DNA from: Paraburkholderia franconis | Lineage (GTDB): Bacteria > Pseudomonadota > Gammaproteobacteria > Burkholderiales > Burkholderiaceae | NCBI RefSeq assembly: GCF_009362735.1 | Contig: NZ_WHNP01000011.1 | Span: 124,001 to 188,000, forward strand | Reading direction: 5' to 3' | DNA: 64,000 nucleotides | Shown: one piece after another, positions 36,183 through 44,725 of the stretch | How the letters are laid out: each line of letters opens with the position of its first letter | How positions within the stretch are numbered: position 1 is the first letter of the stretch | Translations under genes and position numbers: made by a program | Notes under the pieces: model-generated | Database searches by the model: none | What the model was told of the DNA's origin: nothing | Seen by the model: only the letters and a program-made list of their open reading frames with translations

Positions 36183-39116
36183 TCACGATCGAGCGATGCG
36201 CCGCCATGGCGCAGCATCCAGAAGCATCTCTCGATAGCGATCGATCGGAAAGCTCAGCGTTCCACGGAAATTCACATGGGTAAAGTGCGCTGGCCCCATC
36301 CGCCGCAACCAGTCGTCGTCCACCCCTTGACCCTTGCTTCGCCAACGATCAAGGGTCGCCTGGATGCGCTGTGTATTCCACGCAATGACCAGGTTTGTCA
36401 GCAGCGTCAAGGAGCCAGAAATCGCGATCATTTCGTCGCGGCGCCGTCCGCGCTCTGGCGCGATCTTGCCGGTATAGATTGCGCGCTGCAACTGATGAAC
36501 CGATTCACCGCGGTTGAGCAGCGTATGCATTTCTCGCCGGAACTCAATGTTGCTGAAGTAGTCGCACAGGAAAAGCGTGCGCAGTAACTTGCCGAGGTGG
36601 TCTGCAGCCCGGTACACCGGGTCGCCCTGCGCCGCGCTGCCGAACCGTTGCAACGCGACCATTGCGCTCACGCGTCCCGCATGAATTGATGCAACGAGGC
36701 GCAGCAGTTCCTTCCAGCCTTCACGAATTGCCTTGATGGAGATCTCGTAGGCGACGACCGCTGCCAGCCCGTCGGGCGCAGCCACGGCTCTCGGCAGATG
36801 CAGTTTGCGTTCCGAGAGGTTGCGCAGACGTGGGCAGAGATCAAAACCGAGCAGCTTCGACACCGCCATCCCTACGTTCGTGTATCCATGCGTGTCTACT
36901 GAGAGACGCAGCAGTCCACCGTCGTCACGGTTCTCGTTGTGACGGATTACGCCCTCGATCGCCACGCCAGCCTGGCGTTCGTCCAGCACGATGGGCTGGT
37001 TATAGACAATGCCGTGCTGATCCAGCACGTGCGTGTACATGCCCACCGCATGGGTGCGACGCCGTGGATCGACCCGCGCATAAAACAGGTGCGGTGACGT
37101 ATCCAGACTCATGGAGTCGCTCGATGCCTGCCGTCCGTTACCCCAGAGTTCCGTAATCGGATGCGTGCGCTGGAATTCAACCACGCGGTCATTTGCACGC
37201 GGCAGCCGACCGGGCATTTCAAGGAAGCGCATTGCCGTTGAAATGTTCGCGGGGTCCAGTTGCGGGATCATGGCCGCGACGCTCCTCGCGTCCAGTTCCG
37301 TGCCGTGGGCGATCAACGCGGCGTACAGCGAGACGAGTTCGTTCGTATCGCGCGCCTTGCGTGACCGGAGCACTTCACTGAAGCCAGTGTGGGCGTCCAT
37401 CTCCATAATCATGTCGGCGAACTGCGCGTTGCCGATCTCCCTGAATATCAGGTCCCGCGTGTGTTTCGGTATGCCATCGGTCGGCAACGCTTCGATCGTC
37501 GACAGGTGCACCGCGCCGTCCGTGCCGATCGTCACGCGGCCTGCCTCGCGCGCTTCCTCAAGCGCGGCCAGGCCGGCCTTGAGATGTTCCGTCAACCTTT
37601 CCAGGAATGGCTCCGCGGTTGCAGGCAATCCGAGCGATGCCAGGTAGCGGTCGCGTTCGCTTTCCCATTGAGCGGGTGGAATCAGCAACTGGTCACGCTC
37701 CCGGAACGACAGGCTGTGGTCAATCCAGACCGAGCCACGGCGAAGTCCCTTGCGCAGACCGGTGATTGCCGAGGCTTCCAGTGCCCGCAACGCGCGCGCC
37801 CGATCGTCACCTTGGACGAGATCGCGCCAGGCCGCGCTGACCGGCACGTCGCAGTCGACCGGCAATTCGGTCGCGCCCCTGTCATGCAGTGTGCCGACAA
37901 GTTCGAACTGCCGCAGGCTTGGTTCCGCGTCGCGTCCCACGAAGCCGAGCTCACGTAACGGCCCCAGCGGATTGCGGATGCGGTGGTGATCGTCGGTGAG
38001 CGTTTCACGTACGCTGGCTGCGTGACTTATCGGTGGCCTGTCTACGAGGTCCTCAAGCAGCTTTCCAATATCGTCGAGGCGTTCTTGCGCGGTGCGCTCG
38101 CTATCGTGAACCAGCTCCTTTATCGCGACCAGTTGCTGCCGGTATTCGATAGCAGAGCGTGCCTGTCGAACCGTCGTTCGATCGTAAGCCTGCCGGACGA
38201 GGTCGGATACGCGGCGCCCTGTTTGGTAGAGTAGCGCGTCAGTCAGCTCGAGCAGCGTGACGCGCAGGAAGAAGATCAGCTCGATGGTACGGGTCGATGC
38301 CTTGAGTTCGCGGACCTTCGCAGGACGGCGAGCCTGGACGCGCTGCGCGTATGCACGCTGCTTTTCGATTGGCACGGCGTCGAGTAGCCAAGTATGCGCG
38401 CCGAGTTCCTTGAGGAACCGAACCTTTGCGAGAGTTTCGGTGAGCGTCGTGGGGCTGTGTCGCGCCGGTGGCGTCTTGAGCCATTCGAGAACTCTCATGC
38501 CGGACGTCCCGTGCTGGGCAGAGAGAACAGCATCGGCGTGCATCAACTGCGTTTCCGTGACCGTTGCCTCGATAAGTGCGAGCAGACCACGTTCAACGTC
38601 CGACCAGATCGAACGGCCGAGATCGCGCAGCTTCCGTTCGGCGGGTATCAGAATGCGACGCTCATACAGCCAGCAAAGGGCGTGCTGGAGCAGTTCGTCA
38701 AGCGTGAGCGATTCGGTGGCGTCCTGTCGCATCCACGTTTCCAATTCCGCCCAGTGCTTCGGTCCGATCGACGTGATGCCGAGATATTCGCAGGTCCAGT
38801 GCTGATGCTCGTACAGTGTCTTATAGCGCTGATAGAGCGTCCGGAGGGAGGCGATCGTCGGGGTGGGCAGGTTGAGCCGCTCGCCGACATAGCGCAACAA
38901 CTGGCGCGGCAGAGTGCCGACATGATCGAGAGTGTGGCCACTGGCACGCAGAAAGACCAACTGGATCGCGACGCCGGCACGGTGATCGCGCCGGAAACGC
39001 TCGTTGACTGCGGCAACGTCGCTATCAGTCAACGCGAAGTAGCGCTCCACGTCAAATTCCGAAAGTCGGGCGGGCAGGCGATCCTGTCCCACATAGCGAA
39101 ATTCCAAGCCTGGCAT
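36183..39116 (-). CDS. tnpA: Tn3-family transposase, intact
   Basis: 977 residues, full length. The N-terminal region begins MPGLEFRYVGQDRLPARLSE (DUF4158). The catalytic region includes ASSDSMSLDTSPHLFYARVD (first Asp, about 668-670), LLRLSVDTHGYTNVGMAVSK and LLNRGESVHQLQRAIYTGKI (Glu, about 867). It differs clearly in sequence from the tnpA at 8845, so the two transposons are from separate Tn3 subgroups. Confidence 0.96.
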   Translation of the reverse strand: MPGLEFRYVGQDRLPARLSEFDVERYFALTDSDVAAVNERFRRDHRAGVAIQLVFLRASGHTLDHVGTLPRQLLRYVGERLNLPTPTIASLRTLYQRYKTLYEHQHWTCEYLGITSIGPKHWAELETWMRQDATESLTLDELLQHALCWLYERRILIPAERKLRDLGRSIWSDVERGLLALIEATVTETQLMHADAVLSAQHGTSGMRVLEWLKTPPARHSPTTLTETLAKVRFLKELGAHTWLLDAVPIEKQRAYAQRVQARRPAKVRELKASTRTIELIFFLRVTLLELTDALLYQTGRRVSDLVRQAYDRTTVRQARSAIEYRQQLVAIKELVHDSERTAQERLDDIGKLLEDLVDRPPISHAASVRETLTDDHHRIRNPLGPLRELGFVGRDAEPSLRQFELVGTLHDRGATELPVDCDVPVSAAWRDLVQGDDRARALRALEASAITGLRKGLRRGSVWIDHSLSFRERDQLLIPPAQWESERDRYLASLGLPATAEPFLERLTEHLKAGLAALEEAREAGRVTIGTDGAVHLSTIEALPTDGIPKHTRDLIFREIGNAQFADMIMEMDAHTGFSEVLRSRKARDTNELVSLYAALIAHGTELDARSVAAMIPQLDPANISTAMRFLEMPGRLPRANDRVVEFQRTHPITELWGNGRQASSDSMSLDTSPHLFYARVDPRRRTHAVGMYTHVLDQHGIVYNQPIVLDERQAGVAIEGVIRHNENRDDGGLLRLSVDTHGYTNVGMAVSKLLGFDLCPRLRNLSERKLHLPRAVAAPDGLAAVVAYEISIKAIREGWKELLRLVASIHAGRVSAMVALQRFGSAAQGDPVYRAADHLGKLLRTLFLCDYFSNIEFRREMHTLLNRGESVHQLQRAIYTGKIAPERGRRRDEMIAISGSLTLLTNLVIAWNTQRIQATLDRWRSKGQGVDDDWLRRMGPAHFTHVNFRGTLSFPIDRYREMLLDAAPWRRIARS

Positions 39117-39238
39117 CTTCGCCTCCCGACAAGGTCGCGCGATCCGTGATCGCGGGCAGGTATGTTATCGCAGATACTTTTGCGATCTCCTGAAGAGCCA
39201 GAGCCGACGACAGCCTTATAAATAAAGGCTCTGCGGAG

Positions 39239-39275
39239 AAACCGCCAGATTTAGCACGAAAAGGACGGATACCCC
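39239..39275. repeat. right 37-bp inverted repeat of compact Tn3 element
   Basis: Complement of 35960-35996, base for base. Confidence 0.92.
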
Positions 39276-39861
39276 TTATCGTGCGCGACGAATAGAAGCG
39301 GACCAATTGATATTGTCGGTTTCGCCCAAAAGAAAGAAAAGGCTTCGGTGTATTTCATAGAAGGCGCAGTAACAAAGACACAATGTCAAGCAAGGTCATG
39401 GGAGTCGTTCCTCGTTCATGCAAACGATGTAAATGGAGATTAATACGTCGCGGTTCGCGCGTTCCTTTGTGTCGATTGAGCTAAACCACAGAGGCAAGAG
39501 CGAGAGGGGTTGCTGCGAGAAGAGATTTAAGAGTTTTCATGGCGAGTGCTTCACTTACAAAAATCAATACAAATTTCGATTGACCGAGAAGCTCGCTGAG
39601 TTTTGGTACGTTTTATTGCCAGTCTTTCGGAACGTTTTCAGTATAAAAACGTTACGGAGGGCGACTTGCGGTGAGTTGTCACAGAGCGAATGCTTACTCT
39701 AGCAGGAGCGTCCCGGATTGCGCCCGCGCGGTGGGTTTGCGCGTTGCACCCTTGTCTACCGCCCAAAATTTGTGATGTGATTAGCGGCTCCGCTCGACGG
39801 TCGAAGCTTTGGCTGCTGAAGAGCGTGCTAAACGCTCTTTGACATGGACAGGAGCTCAGAC
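39276..39861. other. 586-bp gap upstream of periplasmic protein gene
   Basis: AT-richer than its surroundings in the middle (39530-39660). No gene recognised; it probably holds the promoter of the gene at 39862. Confidence 0.4.
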
Positions 39862-40449
39862 ATGAAAGTGAAGAATCTGGTGTGCATGACTGTCGCCGCA
39901 TTGACGACAACTGTGGCGCTTGCGCAGCCTCAAACCTCCCTAGACGTCACAAAAGGACCGGAGAAAACCACGGCGGCGGGAACGACCACAGTCACCGCCA
40001 CGATCGTTGCGATTGAGCCGGCAACCCGTACCGTCACGCTGAAGGACGGCGCAGGCAAGGTGATCAGGCTTGAAGTGGGCGACGAGACGCGCAACTTTGA
40101 CCAGCTCAAGGTTGGCGACGTTGTCACGACCGTTTATACAAAGGCGATCTCGGTGAGTCTTGCCAAAAAGGGCGGCCCCCGTTCGGGCACGCAACGCCTG
40201 ATCCAGGAGCGCGCGGCTTCCGGGGAAAAGCCCGGCGGCACAGTTGGCCGCGAGGTGACGGTGATGGCCGATGTCGTTTCGGTGAGCCCGAAGCTGAAAA
40301 CCATCACGGTCAAAGGCCCTCAAGGCAGTGACGTGGACCTGATCGTCGAAAATCCGGAACAGCTGAAGAATATCCGCAAGGGCGACCACGTCGAGGTGGT
40401 GTACACGGAGTCGGTCGCAATCTCTGTCACGCCAGCCAGCACAAAATAG
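39862..40449 (+). CDS. periplasmic protein with two repeated beta domains
   Basis: 195 residues. Signal peptide MKVKNLVCMTVAALTTTVAL with AQ cleavage; CAGGAG binding site. Two similar modules follow: ATIVAIEPATRTVTLKDGAG to GDVVTTVYTKAISVSL, and ADVVSVSPKLKTITVKGPQG to GDHVEVVYTESVAISV. Each looks like a small OB/beta-barrel unit, a tandem duplication. No enzyme motif. A hairpin follows the stop. Confidence 0.75.
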   Translation: MKVKNLVCMTVAALTTTVALAQPQTSLDVTKGPEKTTAAGTTTVTATIVAIEPATRTVTLKDGAGKVIRLEVGDETRNFDQLKVGDVVTTVYTKAISVSLAKKGGPRSGTQRLIQERAASGEKPGGTVGREVTVMADVVSVSPKLKTITVKGPQGSDVDLIVENPEQLKNIRKGDHVEVVYTESVAISVTPASTK

Positions 40450-40455
40450 GACGGA

Positions 40456-40497
40456 GCGGGCCCACCGGAAGGGTGGGCCCGCGAAGGCGACGGTTTT
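40456..40497 (+). terminator. probable terminator hairpin
   Basis: A strong stem GCGGGCCCACC / GGTGGGCCCGC (40456-40466 and 40472-40482) with a 5-base loop just after the stop of the gene at 39862. A T-run (40493-40497) comes 10 bases later, so it is not a textbook terminator. Confidence 0.6.
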
Positions 40498-40774
40498 TCT
40501 TGCGTTGCGTTCGCCGCCGCTTACTGGCGTGAGGAATAGTAGCGCAGGCCGGGCTCGGCCGTACTCACGCGCGTACCGGCGCTTCCCTTCGTAATCGGGA
40601 TGCCAACAAGGTACGCGCGAATTTCTATCATACGAGCGCCGAACGCAGGGCGCGCCTTGTCGTCGCCGATTACGCAGGACGCGATCGCGCACCGGCGCGT
40701 ACGTGTGCTGAGCGGCCGGCACGTCCCCACCCATACGACCACTCGAGCCCGTCAGCGATTGTGTCCGCTCCAGC
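40498..40774. other. gap, no supported gene
   Basis: A 73-codon minus-strand frame at 40521-40742 ends PITKGSAGTRVSTAEPGLRY; it could be a real small protein or noise. Confidence 0.35.
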
Positions 40775-41056
40775 ATCCGTTTGCCTCAGCTTCTGCGGGC
40801 GGGATATAGCCGAGCGGTTCCATCAGCCGATGATGGTCACAAAGCGCTTGCTGACCACCTGATTGACCGCTGACTCGACGAAGCTCGAGGTGATCGGCTC
40901 GCCACCGTAATTCACGGCCTGTACAAGGCAGAACTGATTCATCGCCGTGCGCCGTGGAAAACGCGTGAGTCTGTCGAGCTGGCGACGCTGGAATGGTGGT
41001 TCAACCACTACCGGCAACTCAGCAATACAGCTGCTGCGCCGGTATCGACTTACTAA
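40775..41056. pseudogene. mosaic of transposase fragments (IS3 orfB pieces on both strands)
   Basis: Minus strand, about 40776-40840: HRLMEPLGYIPPAEAEAN, the C-terminus of IS3 orfB. Minus strand, 40823-40920: NYGGEPITSSFVESAVNQVV, part of a different transposase. Plus strand, about 40890-41056: ATVIHGLYKAELIHRRAPWK and TRESVELATLEWW, also IS3 orfB. Three pieces in under 300 bases show repeated insertion and deletion. Confidence 0.65.
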
Positions 41057-41069
41057 ACCAACCAGCCTC

Positions 41070-41447
41070 CACGATTCCCGGGGCGGTTCATGATGGGCTT
41101 TTCTCGCTCGGCGTGAATGGCTTCCAGCGCAGCCATATTGGCGATCGTCACCGTCTCGGGTTCGTCACTCTGGGCGATCGATTTTTCGAAATGCCGCGCG
41201 CGCCGCAGTCTTATCCCGCTGGGCTCGCAACAGAAAGTCGATGGTGTTGCCGGCCTTGTCGTGTCGACGGCGCGATACAGTATTTCCATTGGCCATTGAT
41301 CTTGACGTAGGTCTCGTCAACGCGCCAGCTCTTGCCGACGGGGCGTTTATAGTGGCGAAACGCCTTTTCCAGCACAGGCAGCAGTTTGAGAGCCCACGAT
41401 GTACGGTTGAATGATCGTCTGAGATGCCTCGCTCCGCCATCATTCAT
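41070..41447 (-). pseudogene. IS6-family transposase, N-terminal half
   Basis: Read leftward with frame slips: MMAERGIS, DDHSTVHRG, KRPVGKSWRVDETYVKINGQ (first catalytic Asp), DKAGNTIDFLLRAQRDKTAA, DEPETVTI and MAALEAIHAEREKPI. It corresponds to most of the intact transposase at 58232 up to about residue 170. Confidence 0.8.
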
Positions 41448-41454
41448 CATCAAG

Positions 41455-41745
41455 CTTTCATCCGACCGCCTTATTGCAACAGAACCAAACGGCGAACCCG
41501 CGACGGTGACAATCGATAAAAGCGGTGCGAACCTGGCCGCGCTGGATGCTCTCGACGCGGAGCGGGAAACACCGATCAAGATTCACCAGAACAAGTATCT
41601 GAACAATGTTGTCGAGCAAGATCATCGGGCGATCAAGCGACGCACGCGGCCTATGCTCGGCTTCAAGAATTTTCGTTGCGCCCGGATCCTGTTGAGCGGC
41701 ATCGAGTCTCATGCACATGATCGCCACGGGCTTTCAACGCGGAGC
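41455..41745 (+). pseudogene. IS6-family transposase, C-terminal half in opposite orientation
   Basis: Reads NGEPATVTIDKSGANLAALD, KIHQNKYLNNVVEQDHRAIK (Glu of the DDE triad) and LGFKNFRCARILLSGIE. It overlaps in content with, but points away from, the N-terminal half at 41070-41447, so two copies have been joined head to head near 41450 with loss of the other halves. Confidence 0.8.
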
Positions 41746-41819
41746 CGGAGGTGGCTCCTGCGTGGCTAACTGAGGCGCACGCTCGCGCGAGGGAGCGCGA
41801 ACTCATTGGTGAGCGCGAT

Positions 41820-42145
41820 CAGTGACCGTCGGGTTCGGCGCCATGTTCGTCGACCGCACACCACAATAGATACGGTTCGCCGCGCGGCGTGACGAACATT
41901 TCATCTAGATGCCAAGTGCTGCCGGGCTTCCGCCCGACGCACCGCCTTGCGCATTGGGCGAATCCAGCACCGAACCTGGCGTAACCAGCAACGGATCGTT
42001 TCGTAGGTGACCACGACCCCACGCTCAAGCAGCTACACGTCGATGTCGCGCAGGCTCAAGCAGAACCGGAATGCCGCCGAATCGCGCAGCAAATGCCGAC
42101 AGCGGGGAAGCGGTGGCCGTGAGATAAAGCGATTTCGTATTCTTC
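41820..42145 (-). pseudogene. IS6-family transposase remnant (same subgroup as 28020)
   Basis: Frameshifted minus-strand pieces KNTKSLYLTATAS and CVGRKPGSTWHLDEMFVTPR with GEPYLLWCAVDEHGAE match the transposase at 28020. The C-terminal half is missing. Confidence 0.75.
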
Positions 42146-42198
42146 ACCGCTCCGTTCTACCGCCGGTCCATACCAGCCTGACAGAGCCGCAGAAACTG

Positions 42199-42927
42199 CT
42201 ATGAATGGCCAGGTGGTGGCTGGGTCGGCACGTACACGACGCCGCCGCTTCCGTACCCCTCTGTAAACCATGTCGCCCCGCACTTGTAATAAGAGGCGCC
42301 GCTGACCAGGATCGGGGCCACGTTGCAGGGCGGCGGGGCTGGCGGCGGTGGCGGTGCAGGCATGGGTGCCGCTGTACTCACGGGAGGCGGAGTAGCAGCC
42401 GCATTTGCTGCGACTGCTGCCGTGCCGGCAATCATCGCGCCAGCGACAAATGCAGCGCCAGCATCATTGTTGTCCCAACTGGAACTGCCGCAATTGGAGC
42501 AGTTACTGACCGCCGATTGTCGTTGTGACTGATTCTGGCTAGCGGCGGCTTGTCGCTGTGCCTGGTTTTGGCTTGCGGCCGCTTGTCGCTGTGCCTGATT
42601 GGCGCTGGATGTCTGTTGCGCCTGATTCACTGCAGACTGCCGCTGCGCCTGATTTTCGCCGGCCGCTTGCCTGCGCTGACCGCTGGCAGCCTGCCCGCCG
42701 CCCGCGCTATATGCGGAGGCACCCGCTCCGCCTCCACGCCCCGACGAGAACGATCCGCCAGCCGCAGCTCCTCCCCGTGAGAAGCCCCCCTCACCGCCGC
42801 TGCCGCGCTCACCGCCAGCCCGGCCACGACCCTCACGACCCGCCGCGCTGGCGTCGAGCATGCCCCCCGCAAGGACGAGGCTAGCCAGCAACACTGTACC
42901 AACGCTACTCCATGGAAGGGTTTTCAT
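42199..42927 (-). CDS. secreted Gly/Gln-rich repeat protein
   Basis: 242 residues. Signal peptide MKTLPWSSVGTVLLASLVLA to ASA. It is followed by a Gly/Ser/Arg-rich stretch, an array of NQAQRQ-type units (about 95-140: NQAQRQSAV, NQAQRQAAASQ, NQAQRQAAASQ, NQSQRQSAV), then Pro-rich linkers (PAPPPPPAPPP) and a Cys-containing end (CNVAPILVSGASYYKCGATW). Probably an outer surface or matrix protein. It overlaps the upstream DUF2092 gene by ATGA, so the two are co-translated. An IS6 remnant lies 54 bases after the stop. Confidence 0.8.
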   Translation of the reverse strand: MKTLPWSSVGTVLLASLVLAGGMLDASAAGREGRGRAGGERGSGGEGGFSRGGAAAGGSFSSGRGGGAGASAYSAGGGQAASGQRRQAAGENQAQRQSAVNQAQQTSSANQAQRQAAASQNQAQRQAAASQNQSQRQSAVSNCSNCGSSSWDNNDAGAAFVAGAMIAGTAAVAANAAATPPPVSTAAPMPAPPPPPAPPPCNVAPILVSGASYYKCGATWFTEGYGSGGVVYVPTQPPPGHS

Positions 42928-43784
42928 TTCGTGGCTCCTTTGGCAGACGACGACCTGCGTGCCTTGGAGGGCAGCGTGGGAATCTCAGCGGCGAACGCGA
43001 TCTTATTTGCACCGTCGGGTATTCTCACTACAAACGTGTCTTCGACAAGCTTCGGCGCAAAGTTCCAGTTCGACAACTGCCCCCAGAACTGCGGCTGACC
43101 TGGAGAATCCTTATAAGTCAGGACAACGCGCACCGGGTAGGGCTCGTTGCCGTCCGCGATCCAGACCTGGAAATCCACCGTATCGGTGCGAGCGGCAATG
43201 TGATGCGCGGGAATGCCCTGAATGTTTGTCTTTTCCACATAATCGACCCGCCACACCCGCTGTTGCAATTCTGCAGGCAGCCGGCTTGTCAGCAGCATTG
43301 CCAAGGGAAAGCGCAGATGGAGATCGCGGACAAAATGGACGAGCGTGTCGTCCACGTTACCTTGCTGCTTTTCAGTCGCATAGACCTTGTTAGCAAAATC
43401 GACCACGGCGATGTCCTTGCCGTCGAAAACGGCAACGGTCTTGGTGCCGTCACTGCGTTCGCTTTCAGCACGCAGTCGGTCGGGCCGGCTTACCGTGATA
43501 TTTCTCAGTTCACCGAATTCAATTTTCTGTCCGGAGGCTTGAACGGCGTCATAGCCACTGCGTAGATCGACGCTGAACGCGTTTGCGTTGCCAAGGAACT
43601 CTGCCATCCTCATCAGGATCGCGTGGGCTTGCGCCTGAGACTCAGTCTCCTTCACCGCTGCGGTTTGCTTCTGCTGTGGTGTCGAATACTGTTGCGAATA
43701 AGCCAGCTGGCCGCTCATAAAGAAGAGCGCAGAGACGAGGAAAGCAGACTCGAAGCGCTGCAGCATGTGACGTTTTGTGCTCAT
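42924..43784 (-). CDS. DUF2092-family periplasmic/outer-membrane protein
   Basis: 286 residues. The signal (FLVSALFFMSGQLAYSQ) precedes a LolA/LppX-like beta fold typical of DUF2092: LNxxxxFSVDLRSGYDAVQA, TVAVFDGKDIAVVDFANKVY, GIPAHHIAARTDTVDFQVWI and PVRVVLTYKDSPGQPQFWGQ. Such proteins are thought to carry lipid or help outer-membrane assembly. It is first in a two-gene operon with the Gln-rich protein. Confidence 0.85.
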   Translation of the reverse strand: MSTKRHMLQRFESAFLVSALFFMSGQLAYSQQYSTPQQKQTAAVKETESQAQAHAILMRMAEFLGNANAFSVDLRSGYDAVQASGQKIEFGELRNITVSRPDRLRAESERSDGTKTVAVFDGKDIAVVDFANKVYATEKQQGNVDDTLVHFVRDLHLRFPLAMLLTSRLPAELQQRVWRVDYVEKTNIQGIPAHHIAARTDTVDFQVWIADGNEPYPVRVVLTYKDSPGQPQFWGQLSNWNFAPKLVEDTFVVRIPDGANKIAFAAEIPTLPSKARRSSSAKGATK

Positions 43785-44474
43785 GAGCTATCCCTTTCTG
43801 CCGTTGGGCCTCACCGCTAACGCGAGCCCGTGAAGGAGACCCCCGCCTTGAGAATTCAATATAGTACAGTTCTCCACCGACCGAAGTCTCTCACGCACCG
43901 ATAACGCGTATCCCCTGAAATAGGGGTGATCACCAACGCCCACAGCGCATTGGGAGCGAACGAGAACGAGACATTTTTGCGCTCGTCTCCTCAGCTTCTC
44001 CGCTTATTTCGTGATCAAAACCCACGTCGAAAGGATAACCCGCCGAAACGGGACCGCAATCCGGCACACGCCGCACGACAATAAGACTGGCAGCACGCAA
44101 CGCCGACAACCTCTTGCGCCCACCGCAGTAGGAATGGCTCTCCAATATTCCGTTGCTTTCGTGGCGTTCGAAGGTCCGCGACTTTCTAACCTGATTGTTG
44201 ATCTGGCATAACCCAGCCTGGTCACCCGGCGCGCCATGCCCGGTCAATCATTCCGCATGTCTACCAGCAATCCTCAAAGGAGACCGCCAATGATCCATTT
44301 CTGATCGAAGGAGGGCGGGCTCTGAATCTCGCTCGTCAGCACATTGAAGAACGAAGCACGACAGCGGACCTCACGCGAAAACTCGCCGATGAACCGGGAG
44401 TGCCGGACTACTGCGCAAATCCCTTTTACAGAACGCTAAGCGCGTCAAATTCGACTGGCCCGTTATCCGCACTT
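43785..44474. other. gap between two operons, no supported gene
   Basis: Overlapping short frames only. The first part should contain the promoter of the DUF2092 operon. Confidence 0.4.
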
Positions 44475-44660
44475 TCAGGCACGCAGATTCAGCAAGGGCT
44501 CTTTCGTGCCTTGTCCAGGCACCGAATGGCAAGTAAATGGGCGGAGTAGCGCGAGTGTCGCAACTTTCCCTCCCTCATCGAGGAGGCCTTCGGGCGCCCA
44601 TTCACTTTTACGTACCGTGTAGGCACCGAGACGCACAGGTGTGCCGAAGTACTCTGCCCT
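44475..44660 (-). pseudogene. possible fragment of a small conserved protein
   Basis: The minus strand reads RAEYFGTPVRLGAYTVRKSE and LLDEGGKVATLALLRPF. The phrase VRLGAYTVR resembles small Burkholderia proteins I cannot name. No clear start. It overlaps the 5' remnant of the GGDEF gene on the other strand. Confidence 0.3.
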
Positions 44661-44725
44661 GAGGATCGTGTGCGGTCTTGTCCTCTTTGATCTCGATGGG
44701 TTCAAGGACATTAACAATGCCTTAG
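44660..44725 (+). pseudogene. GGDEF domain gene, 5' part (left of IS5 insertion)
   Basis: The plus strand reads LRIVCGLVLFDLDGFKDINN then Ala-Leu, the first conserved motif of diguanylate cyclase domains. It stops at the TTAG target site of the IS5 element. The sequence further upstream no longer looks like a GGDEF protein, so the gene was already truncated. Confidence 0.8.

Larger units (their letters stand above)
35960..39275. mobile_element. compact Tn3-family transposon, 3.3 kb, tnpA only
   Basis: Perfect 37-bp terminal inverted repeats: 35960-35996 (starts GGGGTATCCGTCCTTTTCGT) and 39239-39275. Flanking 5-mers are TTTTC and TTATC, a target repeat with one mismatch. It contains a single gene, an intact tnpA, and no resolvase, so cointegrates would need host recombination or a resolvase supplied in trans. 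Confidence 0.92.
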
